NCBI GenBank assembly: GCA_910584875.1
Contig: CAJUDA010000028.1
Location: 1-39,439, forward strand
Reading direction: 5' to 3'
Origin: an uncultured Eubacterium sp.
GTDB taxonomy: Bacteria > Bacillota > Clostridia > Lachnospirales > Lachnospiraceae
Length of the DNA stretch: 39,439 nt
Part shown: piece after piece, positions 24,287-33,302 of the stretch
Position numbering within the stretch: position 1 is the first letter of the stretch
How the letters are laid out: every line of letters begins with the position of its first letter
Position numbers and translations under genes: made by a program
Notes under the pieces: generated by a model
Database searches by the model: none
What the model was told of the DNA's origin: nothing
The model's input: the letters and a program-made list of their open reading frames with translations, nothing else

Positions 24287-25265
24287 ACCAGTAATCATTT
24301 GGTGTCTGACCCAAAAATTTATCCTTTGCCTCTTCCTTTTCCCTGGCACTGACAAGCTTCTCCATATTTTTATCCGATATCCATGATTTTTTGCCATTCA
24401 TATACTGACTCATAAGCTTCCAGAATTTCACGGGATAGGACAATATGATCCATAGAAATTCTCTTTCCTGTGTCCCCAGCGATACCTCGCTGGCGTACCC
24501 CTCCAGCACAGCCATGCCTTTTTCTCTCTGCCAGTCGTTTTTCTCCATAACCTTCCTCATAAAATAGGCAAGGTCCATCAGCTGTATCCCGTAATGGGCA
24601 TGCTCGAAATTTGTTGTGGCAACTCCCTGTTTTGTAAAAATAAGATTGTGATAATTGTACTCCCCATGACACACATCCCTCGTCTCTTTACCGTGCTGCT
24701 GCCAGTATACCGATTTCTGCAGATATGCTGCTGCCTTTACCGCCTTCTGGTAAAAACCGTCAAAGCACGAAAGTGCATACAGTTCAAATTCATTTTTTCT
24801 CTTCTTTTCTTTCATAAAACGGTGCACCCTCTTTAGTTCCCGGTTGCGCCGTTCATAACGCATGGAGAGATCTTCTTCGATAGGGATCGCCTTTTCTGAC
24901 ATCCCGCTGAGCTGCCGGTGCAGCTGTCCCAGATTCCGGGCCGCCTTCTGCAGCCCCTCACAACTCCGGTAGTCGCAGGCATCTCCATAATACCACTGGT
25001 AGACAACAAATTTCTCCCCGCTCTCCCACTCAGTGACAGGGTTTCCCTCTATATTATGTACTACCCGGTCCGTCAGCGTCATGCCGCATTCCGCCAGCCT
25101 CTCCCTGACCTCATTTTCAAACTCAAAATGTCCCCGGATTCTGTCATATTCCCGCATCAGTCGAGGTCCTTCACTGGTATCAAGGAGCACCGCTCCTCTT
25201 GCCCGGTTCCGCTTCTTTACCTGAAAACTGTACTTTTCAAGTGTCAGTTCCTGTTTATCTTCCAC
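24282..25265 (-). CDS. CotS-family kinase-like protein with altered catalytic motifs
   Basis: A 327-residue protein of the CotS/YutH group (spore-coat-associated kinase-like proteins) in the APH-fold superfamily. The N-lobe shows GAVLLDTSEGPRLMREYDRI, and the hinge is KFVVYQWYYGDACDYRS. Where active members have H-G-D-x-x-x-x-N this one has HGEYNYHN, and where they have a metal-binding D-F-D/E it has NFEH, so both acidic residues are changed. It may be a pseudokinase or use a different mechanism. The start is GTG 25265 with GGAGGGG four to five bases upstream. In sporulating clostridia relatives bind the spore coat. It is divergent from the DUF885 gene. Confidence 0.78.
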   Translation of the reverse strand: MEDKQELTLEKYSFQVKKRNRARGAVLLDTSEGPRLMREYDRIRGHFEFENEVRERLAECGMTLTDRVVHNIEGNPVTEWESGEKFVVYQWYYGDACDYRSCEGLQKAARNLGQLHRQLSGMSEKAIPIEEDLSMRYERRNRELKRVHRFMKEKKRKNEFELYALSCFDGFYQKAVKAAAYLQKSVYWQQHGKETRDVCHGEYNYHNLIFTKQGVATTNFEHAHYGIQLMDLAYFMRKVMEKNDWQREKGMAVLEGYASEVSLGTQEREFLWIILSYPVKFWKLMSQYMNGKKSWISDKNMEKLVSAREKEEAKDKFLGQTPNDYWS

Positions 25266-25384
25266 AAAACCCCTCCTTCATTCATGTCTGCCTTTAATCA
25301 TATGATTTGCTGATCAAAATATGCCTGTATCATAATTATTCTTCTCCATCGTATAATAATAAAAAACACCCGGGAGCAGACAAT

Positions 25385-27112
25385 TTGAAATATGTTTATA
25401 AAATCACTTCCATTCTGCTGATAATATTTGTTCTCACCGGCTGTATCACGGTACAGGATACAAAAGACAACCCTGAATTTACTTCCTTTACAGAGGAGCT
25501 TTTCCGCAGCGAAGCAAACTCGGACTCCCTGACCCTGAATTATACCCTCACCCACCCCGAACACTATGGCATTACAGAACTTCCAAAAGGATTTTCCTCC
25601 CTCTCTTATGAAGACCTGGCTTCCAGCGGACTTGCCTATGAAAACCTTCTCGCCACACTGGAGACCTACGACAGAGACAGTCTGTCCCTGGAGCAGCAGA
25701 TCCTCTGCGATACACTCCGGGATACACTGGAGACAAACTGCCAGGGCGCCGGATATGCTGCTTTTTCGGAGGCTCTCGGTCCTGTCACCGGCATCCAGGC
25801 ACAGCTCCCTGTCCTTCTGGCAGAATTCCGCATTGAAGACAGGGACGATCTCGAACAGTATTTCTCACTTCTCATTACAACGCCGAATTATTTCCGTTCC
25901 CTCCTGGAGCTCGAGAGGAAAAAGAAGGAGCTGGGAACCCTTTCCTGCCGCGCGACACTGGAACACATTATCAGACAATGTAAGGAATTTATGCAGGCAG
26001 ATGGATTATCTATCCTCACAAAAACCTTTGAGAAAAAAACTGCCGGGTTTTCTTTTCTCTCCGAACAGGGAAAAAAAGATTTTCTGACACGCCACCATGA
26101 ATGCATACGTCAATACCTGACACCCGCCTACCAGGAACTGATCCAGGGTCTGGAAGCCCTCCTTCCAGATGCTCCTGCAGACGGCAGTCTCTCGACCCGT
26201 CCGGATGGCGGCAGTTATTATGCTTATCTTGTACGCCGGACCACCGGATCCTCTTTATCAGTCAGTGAATTGGAACATCTCCTGACTACAAAACTGCAGA
26301 CGGCAAAGGAGACACTGATGGCATACGCCAAAAAAGACCCCTCCCTCTTTCGTTCCTGCCAGCGCTACACAGCAGACTACCCAACCCCGGATTCCATCCT
26401 CACGGCACTGCAAAAACGGATCCCCGCTGATTTCCCAAAGATCAGTGGCAATTCATATGAGATCAAATATGTCGATGAGGCACTGGAAGAATATCTGAGC
26501 CCTGCCTTCTATCTGACGCCTCCCATCGACGGCAGTGATACCAACGTGATCTACATCAATAATTCCAACCGTTTTGACGCCTCATCGCTGTTTAATACCC
26601 TCGCCCATGAGGGTTATCCGGGTCATCTGTACCAGACTTGTTATATGCACAGCAAGAACCTCCCCCGGCTGCGTTATCTCCTGGATTACGGCGGCTATAC
26701 AGAAGGCTGGGCGACCTATGCCGAGATCTATTCTTACAAATATACAGGGATATCAAAAAATGAAGTCGGTATCCTGCGGAATAATATGATCGTGTCTCTC
26801 TGTCTGTACGGTCTGTGCGATCTGGGCGTCCATGCACGGGGATGGAACAAAGAGGAACTCCTCACCTTTCTCAACCAGTATGGCTCATGGAGTTCATCCA
26901 CTGCGGATTCTGTGTACGATGCCGTCGTGGATGAACCGGCATCCTATCTCAAATACACAGTGGGGTATCTGGAATTTATGCGCCTGAAAGAGAAAATGAA
27001 GAAAGAACTGGGAGACTCCTATACAGAAAAAAAATTTCATACTTACGTACTTGATATGGGGCCGACATCCTTTGACATATTAGAACAATATATTAATAGA
27101 AAGGCTGCTTAA
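25385..27112 (+). CDS. DUF885-family lipoprotein, putative metallopeptidase
   Basis: A 575-residue protein of the DUF885 family, zinc-peptidase-like proteins of uncertain substrate. The core motif is TLAHEGYPGHLYQ, an H-E-x-x-x-x-H variant, followed by the second conserved block GGYTEGWATYAEIY. With a TTG start at 25385 the protein opens LKYVYKITSILLIIFVLTGC, a complete lipoprotein signal with Cys 20. GGGAG lies about nine bases upstream. A longer frame from 25307 would put 26 odd residues ahead of the signal and is rejected. A TATAAT at 25352-25357 may be its -10. Divergent from the CotS-like gene; the large inverted repeat begins just after its stop codon. Confidence 0.85.
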   Translation: MKYVYKITSILLIIFVLTGCITVQDTKDNPEFTSFTEELFRSEANSDSLTLNYTLTHPEHYGITELPKGFSSLSYEDLASSGLAYENLLATLETYDRDSLSLEQQILCDTLRDTLETNCQGAGYAAFSEALGPVTGIQAQLPVLLAEFRIEDRDDLEQYFSLLITTPNYFRSLLELERKKKELGTLSCRATLEHIIRQCKEFMQADGLSILTKTFEKKTAGFSFLSEQGKKDFLTRHHECIRQYLTPAYQELIQGLEALLPDAPADGSLSTRPDGGSYYAYLVRRTTGSSLSVSELEHLLTTKLQTAKETLMAYAKKDPSLFRSCQRYTADYPTPDSILTALQKRIPADFPKISGNSYEIKYVDEALEEYLSPAFYLTPPIDGSDTNVIYINNSNRFDASSLFNTLAHEGYPGHLYQTCYMHSKNLPRLRYLLDYGGYTEGWATYAEIYSYKYTGISKNEVGILRNNMIVSLCLYGLCDLGVHARGWNKEELLTFLNQYGSWSSSTADSVYDAVVDEPASYLKYTVGYLEFMRLKEKMKKELGDSYTEKKFHTYVLDMGPTSFDILEQYINRKAA

Positions 27113-27118
27113 GGCAAT

Positions 27119-27622
27119 CTGCTTTCGGGCGGCGGTTTCATCCCAGCACCCGTCCTTGTACCATTTCCCGAAAAATCATCGTTTTCATTTTTTTGCAAAT
27201 CTGCCGCCCGAGCGTTGTCTGAGATGTCTGCTGTCGTTTTTTCTGACTTTTGACAGCACGTTTGCACTAAGAGCCGCCACGCAGTGGTACTAATGCACCA
27301 CCAGAGAAGAAACCATATTCTGCGGGCAGATGCGAAGCATCTGTCCATGAAAGAAGGATGAAAAAAATAAATATATTTGTTTTTTGACATCCTTCTTTCA
27401 TGGATCAGCACCTCTGGTGCTGCCCACAGGTATCAGTAACTTAGGTGGTGCATAAGGACCAGCGGGCGGCTATGCTGTAAAAGTCAGAAAAACGACACGG
27501 CAGACAGCGAGTTTAGCGAAAGGCGGCAGAGGAATTTTGCAAAAAAAGGAAACGATTTGATTTTTCGTTGGAAGTGGTATGGTGGACGGGCGCCGGGATG
27601 GAACCGCCGCCCTGGAAACTGC
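27119..27622. repeat. About 500-base imperfect inverted repeat (possible structured RNA or fold-back element)
   Basis: Two arms of about 240 bases are reverse-complementary copies meeting at 27374. Matching blocks are 27127-27144 with 27595-27612 (17 of 18), 27188-27199 with 27536-27547 (12 of 12), 27233-27258 with 27473-27496 (two single-base gaps), and 27294-27302 with 27444-27452 (9 of 9). The centre, 27345-27360 with 27388-27403, is a perfect 16-base stem around an A/T-only palindrome. At the same place in each arm is a 7-base hairpin with a 3-base loop: CAGATGC-GAA-GCATCTG (27327-27343) and CAGCACC-TCT-GGTGCTG (27406-27422). The sequences differ but pairing is kept. A minus-strand open frame at 27109-27411 shows no protein signature. 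Nothing else is seen between 27113 and 27706. Confidence 0.8.
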
Positions 27623-27706
27623 TTTTTAAGTCTTGCATTTCGCACTGGTTACTGATATACTTTCCTCAAAAGTATTGGAAGACCACAGATGAGAGGGGAA
27701 GCTGTC

Positions 27707-28870
27707 ATGGCGAAGAATAAAACAATGAAAAAAAATAAGAAAAAACGGCGTGTACCAATCCCGGTGAAGTGTCTGATCGCACTTCTTATCCTGGTGCTGA
27801 TCTGTGGTATTATATTTACTGTATATATGAAACAGCAGACGGACCCGGACCGGATCGCTGACCAGTATGTGTCAGTCTATATGTCCAAAGATGCTTCTGC
27901 CCTGTTTCATTTTCTCGGCATAAAAGAGACTTCTTTTCTCAATGCGGAATCGTTTTCACGCTCCCTGGAGGAGTGTCACAAATATAGCAGCATCACGACA
28001 TACGGTCTGACTAAATATTCCGATCCCGCTACGCCGGATCAGGTGCAATACAACATTGAATACCGGTATGGCGCCCACAGCAGCCCGTACACCCAGACGC
28101 TGACTCTGAAAAATACAGAGCCGCCACTCTATCTTTTTTTTGATAACTGGAAAATTGATTATTCTGAATATATCGCCCGGAACTGTTCTGTCCAGATTCC
28201 TGCCGGATCTACTGTCCTGATCGATGACGTCGCACTGACGGAAAAACAGATCACCAGCCAGACCGGACAGCTTGCCACATATGAATGCGGCGATCTGTTT
28301 ATCGGGACTCATAAGATTACCGTGAGCCTGGAAGGATTTGAAGATTATTCCACCAGTGTCTACGTGGGGAACAGTGATTACAAAGACCGTCCGCTCTATA
28401 CGATCACGCCAAGTATGCTGCGGATCACAAAAGATACAGAAAATAAATTAATAAAGCAGACAGAAAAAATGATCCAGGCTCTCTATACCGGAGCGCTGCA
28501 GGAGGATCCTTTTTCCCGTCTGCATGAAAAATATCCCTTTGAGGAAAATATGCGGCCGGATCTGGAAAAGAAGTATGATACCCTGATCCATAATCATATC
28601 CAGTCCTCCACCCATCTGTCCGGCGTAGAATTTACGGATTTCAGTTCTTCCTGTACTACCGCCTACGCCGAAGACCGCTGTTATGCAATGAAGATCACGA
28701 CCAGTGCAGACTACACATCGACAGGCTCTGTCATGAACGGTGGAGTCTCTCATGAAAAATCCACAACAGGGAATTCACTGTTTATCACGACCGTACACTA
28801 TCAGGGCGGAGAATGGTTTTTTCATGATTCCACCGCTCTCGAAAGCTGTGTCTATTATCTAAAATACTAA
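27707..28870 (+). CDS. TcaA-like membrane protein
   Basis: A 387-residue protein with a very basic cytoplasmic start (KKNKKKRRVPIPVK), one membrane helix (about residues 21-42) and a large extracellular part. That part begins with an NTF2-like/DUF4878-type segment (IADQYVSVYMSKDASALFHF), followed by a TcaA-type second domain (VQIPAGSTVLIDDVALTEKQ through HKITVSLEGFEDYSTSVYVG) and a second NTF2-like part (LIKQTEKMIQALYTGALQ). In Staphylococcus aureus TcaA is linked to glycopeptide response and wall teichoic acid; that link is by family only. ATG 27707 has GAGGGG nine bases upstream; ATG 27689 is a possible alternative. Its last four bases overlap the end of the convergent glycerophosphotransferase gene. 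Confidence 0.78.
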   Translation: MAKNKTMKKNKKKRRVPIPVKCLIALLILVLICGIIFTVYMKQQTDPDRIADQYVSVYMSKDASALFHFLGIKETSFLNAESFSRSLEECHKYSSITTYGLTKYSDPATPDQVQYNIEYRYGAHSSPYTQTLTLKNTEPPLYLFFDNWKIDYSEYIARNCSVQIPAGSTVLIDDVALTEKQITSQTGQLATYECGDLFIGTHKITVSLEGFEDYSTSVYVGNSDYKDRPLYTITPSMLRITKDTENKLIKQTEKMIQALYTGALQEDPFSRLHEKYPFEENMRPDLEKKYDTLIHNHIQSSTHLSGVEFTDFSSSCTTAYAEDRCYAMKITTSADYTSTGSVMNGGVSHEKSTTGNSLFITTVHYQGGEWFFHDSTALESCVYYLKY

Positions 28871-31107
28871 GAAATTTCTTTAAACACTGCCTCAACGACC
28901 TTCTTGCTGGATGTTCCATCCTCCCAGCCGCAGTATCTCTCATAAAATACATCGTACTTTTCTTTGTATTTACTCTCAAGCGCGGGCAGGTCACGGATCG
29001 CATCCACGATCTCTTCCGTTGTAAAGAGCATCGGACCCGGCAGTTCTTCTTCCACATCAATGTAGAATCCCCGCAGCACGCCGCGGTACTTGTCCAGATC
29101 ATAGGTAAAGAACAGCATCGGTCTCCTGAGATTGGCATAATCAAAGAATACCGAAGAGTAATCTGTGATCAGGATGTCAGAGATCAGATACAGCCTTGCA
29201 ATATCATTATAGACACTGCCATTGAAAGCAAATCCGGTAAACTCACTGAGGTCCAGGCTGTCTACGATAAAATAGTGCATACGGAGCACTACCACATATT
29301 CGTCACCCAGCTCCTGCTGCATCTTCTTAAGGTCAAGCTGCAGGGTAAATTTATACTGTCCTGAGCCATAAAACTCGTCATCACGCCAGGTAGGTGCATA
29401 GAGGATCACCTTTTTGTCCGCCGGGATCCCCAGTTCTCCTTTGATCTCTGCCACGAGACTTTCTGTCTCTTCTTCATTCAGATGCAGGATATCGTTCCTT
29501 GGATATCCGGTGGTCAGCATATTGCCATCGTACATAAAGCAGCGGCGGAATGTCTCATCACAGAACGAGTTTGGTGCGATCAGATAATCCCAGGAACGGC
29601 TCTGGATATATACATCCCGTTTATATAAAGGAGAGGCAGAGGTAACATCTTCCATATCAAATACCAGCTTCTTCAGCGGCGTCCCGTGCCATGTCTCCAG
29701 AAAGACACTGCCGTCACGTTTTATAAAATACTTTGGCTGTCTGCCGTTGAACACAAAATATTTGGATTTTGCCATATAGTAAAAATATGATATCGTAAAC
29801 CGTTTGATCCTCTTCGCCGGATACGGCAGTGTTTCTTTCCTGTTCAATATCCAGATACAGCGGTATTTCCCCGGATAGTTTTTGCTCAGATATTCAAACA
29901 CATATTTCGGGCTGTCTGAATAATTGCGTCCAAAAAAGCTCTCAAATATAACCATGTCTTCTTCCATCTTCATTCTGGCAAAGACTTTGCGGTACAAATA
30001 TTTTTTGAATGCCGCTTTACTGCGTATGATCCGGCTGAATGTCTGGAACGAAGCATGTCTCCTGACCTTTTTCGCGATCTGCTCCGGTCTGTGCTTCTTT
30101 GAGTATCGCAGCAGTCTCTTGGAATACCACATCGCGTGTTTGCCGGAATGCGGAGTGATCGCCTGAAGACACGATCCCGCCTGTTCAAAGATCTCCTCCT
30201 TATCCCTGTCTGAAGTCTGGTTCATATAAAATGGTGCGATTTTCTTTACATAATACCGGATAAATTTATTGTCGATCGAGATCTCTGCCCGCTCATCCTG
30301 TCCGGCTACATATTGTTTCATATCCAGATACGCCCTCATCGTCTCCTGGAGCTTTACCTTTTCATCACTGATCTGACTCAGGGAAGGCAGCTGGATCGGA
30401 TCGTTGTGCTTTCTTTTCAGATACAGGATCTTACGGACCTCACATACATTTTCGGTACTGCACATAGCACGGACAATATAAGGAAGATCTGTAAAATACG
30501 TATAGTCCTCCTCAAAATAGAAGTTATGTTCCAGAAGAAACTCCCTGCGGAACAGGATTCCCAGCACAGAGAGCCCGGTGATCGTAAAATTGCTGCGCAC
30601 CATATGGCAGAAGACCTTGATCCATTCGGTATCCCCCTCCCGAATCACCGGTCCTTCCGGCTCCTGGTCCTCTTCCTCTTCACTGATGGCGTTTTCTTCG
30701 TTGATCTCATCCAGTTTTTCACCATTGTCATAATACACTTTTCTGCCGTACCACGTCCTTCGGTTCCGTCCATATATAATGTCCTGCCCTTCGGAACGTT
30801 CCAGAAGAAACTGGACTGCTGTCTTTTCCAGATAATCATCGCTGTCAAGAAAAAGGATAAACTCTCCGCTGCTGGCACGGATCCCCTCATTGCGGGCAGC
30901 GGCAGCCCCTGTTTTGTCCGTCAGTTCGAGTATCGTCAGAGGAAAGGAAACCTGTTTTCCTCTGAGCGCCTCCATCGCCTCCCGGCTGCTGTGGTCGCAT
31001 ACCACGATTGCCTCAAATTCTTTGCTCGTCTGCTCCTCCAGGCTGTCCAGACAGTCGTCAATATATATTGCTTCATTTTTGTAGGGAATAATGACACTTA
31101 CTTTCAT
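28867..31107 (-). CDS. Bifunctional GT2 / CDP-glycerol glycerophosphotransferase (teichoic acid type)
   Basis: A 746-residue, two-part enzyme. Residues 1 to about 250 are a GT2 glycosyltransferase (MKVSVIIPYKNEAIYIDDCL, then the DSDD metal motif in FILFLDSDDYLEK). From about 360 onward comes a TagB/TagF-type glycerophosphotransferase (ETWHGTPLKKLVFDM with the catalytic-type His, VILYAPTWRDDEF, RMHYFIVD, and DILITDYSSVFFDYANL). Such proteins build or decorate poly(glycerol phosphate) wall polymers at the inner face of the membrane. ATG 31107 fits the GT2 start, but its ribosome site AAGGAG is 13 bases away; GTG 31119 is less likely. No terminator separates its end from the TcaA-like gene. Confidence 0.85.
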   Translation of the reverse strand: MKVSVIIPYKNEAIYIDDCLDSLEEQTSKEFEAIVVCDHSSREAMEALRGKQVSFPLTILELTDKTGAAAARNEGIRASSGEFILFLDSDDYLEKTAVQFLLERSEGQDIIYGRNRRTWYGRKVYYDNGEKLDEINEENAISEEEEDQEPEGPVIREGDTEWIKVFCHMVRSNFTITGLSVLGILFRREFLLEHNFYFEEDYTYFTDLPYIVRAMCSTENVCEVRKILYLKRKHNDPIQLPSLSQISDEKVKLQETMRAYLDMKQYVAGQDERAEISIDNKFIRYYVKKIAPFYMNQTSDRDKEEIFEQAGSCLQAITPHSGKHAMWYSKRLLRYSKKHRPEQIAKKVRRHASFQTFSRIIRSKAAFKKYLYRKVFARMKMEEDMVIFESFFGRNYSDSPKYVFEYLSKNYPGKYRCIWILNRKETLPYPAKRIKRFTISYFYYMAKSKYFVFNGRQPKYFIKRDGSVFLETWHGTPLKKLVFDMEDVTSASPLYKRDVYIQSRSWDYLIAPNSFCDETFRRCFMYDGNMLTTGYPRNDILHLNEEETESLVAEIKGELGIPADKKVILYAPTWRDDEFYGSGQYKFTLQLDLKKMQQELGDEYVVVLRMHYFIVDSLDLSEFTGFAFNGSVYNDIARLYLISDILITDYSSVFFDYANLRRPMLFFTYDLDKYRGVLRGFYIDVEEELPGPMLFTTEEIVDAIRDLPALESKYKEKYDVFYERYCGWEDGTSSKKVVEAVFKEIS

Positions 31108-31177
31108 CGGCGTTCCCACACTCCTTTTGTTTTTTCGTTCTAAAATCGCACTTTGCGGCGATTTAATTGTAGAAATC

Positions 31178-31206
31178 ATTTTACTATAATTTCCCTGCTG
31201 ATGCAA
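31178..31206 (-). promoter_or_regulatory. Promoter of the glycerophosphotransferase gene
   Basis: On the minus strand TTGCAT (31206-31201), a 17-base spacer and TAAAAT (31183-31178), giving a 5' leader of about 65 bases. Confidence 0.6.
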
Positions 31207-31226
31207 GGATTTTTATGTTTTCCATG

Positions 31227-31255
31227 TTGACTTTTCCCCGAAATGTCTCTATACT
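31227..31255 (+). promoter_or_regulatory. Promoter of pckA
   Basis: TTGACT (31227-31232), a 17-base spacer and TATACT (31250-31255). The -10 lies inside CTATAC-T-GTATAG (31249-31261), an inverted repeat that could be an operator. In the leader, CCACAG and CTGTGG (about 31291-31312) can form a hairpin ahead of the ribosome site. Confidence 0.7.
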
Positions 31256-31342
31256 GTATAGAAGGATTGGCTTTTTTTATCCGTTCACCCCCACAGTGGC
31301 TCCGCCCTGTGGTAAATATATCATTACAGGAGGTTTTTTCTA

Positions 31343-33043
31343 ATGGCAACAAAGGCAAATTACAAATTGGAAGAAATCGGTGCTGGCAAAGTCGGATTTT
31401 CCAAGACACGTTCCATCATCGAAGCCGGTTTCTATGGTAACAATGTAGTAAAAGTAAACACACTGAAGGAAGCATATAATCTCGCAAAAAATTCTCCCGG
31501 TACCATCGTGACAGATATGCCTGTATACAGAGGCGAAGAGTTTGGTCTTGACGCCGATGCAAAGGTTCTTCTCTTTAATGACGGGGCCGTAACCGGACGT
31601 TATGCGGCTGCACGCCGGATCAAGGGCGAGCCAGGTGTAGATGACGCCAAGCTGGATAAAGTGGTTATGGATGCGATGTATAAAACACGTTTCAAAAAAC
31701 TTTACCACGCACAGGTATTTGTTGGTCTGGATCCTGAATTTATGGTAAAAGCCCACCTTCTGATACCGGAAGGAGAAGAAAACCTGATGTACAACTGGAT
31801 GCTGAATTTCCAGTATATGAGTGATGAATATGTAAAAATGTATAAAAACTCCAAAGCTGTCGGCGACGGAAAAGAGCCTGATATCTATATCTTCTCTGAT
31901 CCGCAGTGGGCTCCGGCTCCGGCTCCGGATGTTGACTACAGCTGCCTGAGTGACGATATGACACTGTGCTACTTTGACACAGATGAGAACTGTGCTGCCA
32001 TCCTTGGCATGAAGTATTTCGGCGAGCACAAGAAGGGTACACTCACCATGGCATGGGCGATCGCAAACCGCAACGGTTATGCTTCCTGCCACGGCGGACA
32101 GAAAGAGTACACTCTGCCGGACGGACGCAAATATGTAGCTTCCGTATTCGGACTTTCCGGATCCGGTAAATCTACACTGACCCATGCAAAACACAACAAT
32201 AAATATGGAGACAATGCGATCACCGTCCTTCATGACGACGCATTCATCATCAATTCAGACACTTGTGCATCGATCGCACTGGAGCCGACCTATTTCGACA
32301 AAACAGCGGATTATCCGACAGGCTGTCCTGACAACCAGTATCTGCTGACAGCACAGAACTGCTCCGCTACGATGGATGAGGACGGAAAGATCCAGCTCGT
32401 GACAGAAGACATCCGTAACGGTAACGGACGTGCCATTAAATCCAAACTGTGGTCGCCAAACCGTGTCGATAAGATCAACTCTCCTGTAAACTCCATTATC
32501 TGGATCATGAAGGATCCTACGATCCCGCCGGTCGTAAAACTGAAAGGTTCTGCCCTGGCTTCTGTCATGGGCGCTACGCTTGCCACCAAGACTTCCACCG
32601 CGGAGCGTGTGAAAGCCGGTACAGACATGAACGCACTGCGCATCGTGCCATATGCCAATCCATTCAGAACGTATCCGCTTGTGCATGACTACGAGAAGTT
32701 CAAAAAACTGGTTGAGGAAAAGAATGTAGACTGCTACATCGTTAATACCGGTGATTTCATGGGCAAGAAGGTACAGCCGAAGGATACTCTCGGCATCCTG
32801 GAAGCGATCGTAGAAAACAAGACGGATTTCAAACAGTGGGGACCGTTTGCTGATATTGAGATTATGGATTGGGAAGGCTTCGTACCGGATCTGAACGATG
32901 CCGAATACAAAGCTGCTCTCAAAAATGCCATGCAGAACCGTCTGGATGCGGTAGAGAAATTCTCTACGGACAAGGGTGGTTATGACAAGCTTCCTGACGA
33001 GGCACTGGAAGCGATCAAAAAGCTTGTAGATGCTTTGAGCTGA
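31343..33043 (+). CDS. pckA: Phosphoenolpyruvate carboxykinase (ATP)
   Basis: A 566-residue cytoplasmic enzyme interconverting oxaloacetate plus ATP and PEP plus CO2 plus ADP. The kinase-type P-loop GLSGSGKST is at residues 270-278. The preceding HGGQKEYTLPDGRKY and the following ITVLHDDAFIIN (metal Asp) are typical of PckA, as are KLWSPNRVDKI and TSTAERVKAGTDM. Length is slightly above the usual 530-540 because of insertions. ATG 31343 has ACAGGAGG eight bases upstream. It stands alone with its own promoter and tandem terminators. In gut anaerobes it commonly works in the direction of PEP carboxylation for energy and redox balance; that is inference. Confidence 0.95.
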   Translation: MATKANYKLEEIGAGKVGFSKTRSIIEAGFYGNNVVKVNTLKEAYNLAKNSPGTIVTDMPVYRGEEFGLDADAKVLLFNDGAVTGRYAAARRIKGEPGVDDAKLDKVVMDAMYKTRFKKLYHAQVFVGLDPEFMVKAHLLIPEGEENLMYNWMLNFQYMSDEYVKMYKNSKAVGDGKEPDIYIFSDPQWAPAPAPDVDYSCLSDDMTLCYFDTDENCAAILGMKYFGEHKKGTLTMAWAIANRNGYASCHGGQKEYTLPDGRKYVASVFGLSGSGKSTLTHAKHNNKYGDNAITVLHDDAFIINSDTCASIALEPTYFDKTADYPTGCPDNQYLLTAQNCSATMDEDGKIQLVTEDIRNGNGRAIKSKLWSPNRVDKINSPVNSIIWIMKDPTIPPVVKLKGSALASVMGATLATKTSTAERVKAGTDMNALRIVPYANPFRTYPLVHDYEKFKKLVEEKNVDCYIVNTGDFMGKKVQPKDTLGILEAIVENKTDFKQWGPFADIEIMDWEGFVPDLNDAEYKAALKNAMQNRLDAVEKFSTDKGGYDKLPDEALEAIKKLVDALS

Positions 33044-33086
33044 TAAAAGTTTTATCCCTCCATTCCGAAGTGCCACAAATAGTGAT

Positions 33087-33118
33087 GTGAAAAATAAGCT
33101 ATCGGGCTTATTTTTCAC
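33087..33118 (+). terminator. First hairpin after pckA
   Basis: GTGAAAAATAAGC (33087-33099) pairs perfectly with GCTTATTTTTCAC (33106-33118), loop TATCGG. It has little T-run of its own. Confidence 0.7.
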
Positions 33119-33164
33119 AAAATCCCCTTCCGGATCTTACAACAAAGAACCGGAAGGGGATTTT
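33119..33164 (+). terminator. Second hairpin after pckA
   Basis: AAAATCCCCTTCCGG (33119-33133) pairs perfectly over 15 bases with CCGGAAGGGGATTTT (33150-33164), ending in T4. It abuts the first hairpin, so the two form a tandem terminator. Confidence 0.82.
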
Positions 33165-33302
33165 GTTATGGAATCCTTTGCAGACACAGAATCGAAACAT
33201 TTCTAACAAATTTAATCCTTATTTACACTTTATTATATGATCAGAAGATTGAAATCCTATATTCGATCGTATTTGGTATATTTATTTTTAGGAGGTGTTT
33301 CT

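Noticed and set aside
27109..27411. A 100-codon minus-strand frame in the inverted repeat
   Set aside because: It follows the repeat arm and the central palindrome, has no ribosome site or protein signature, and its composition reflects the repeat.
31108..31206. N-terminal extension of the glycerophosphotransferase
   Set aside because: The extension covers the promoter and lacks similarity to GT2 starts.
31256..31342. A riboswitch in the pckA leader
   Set aside because: Only one short hairpin is seen; it is too small and lacks a recognised aptamer core.
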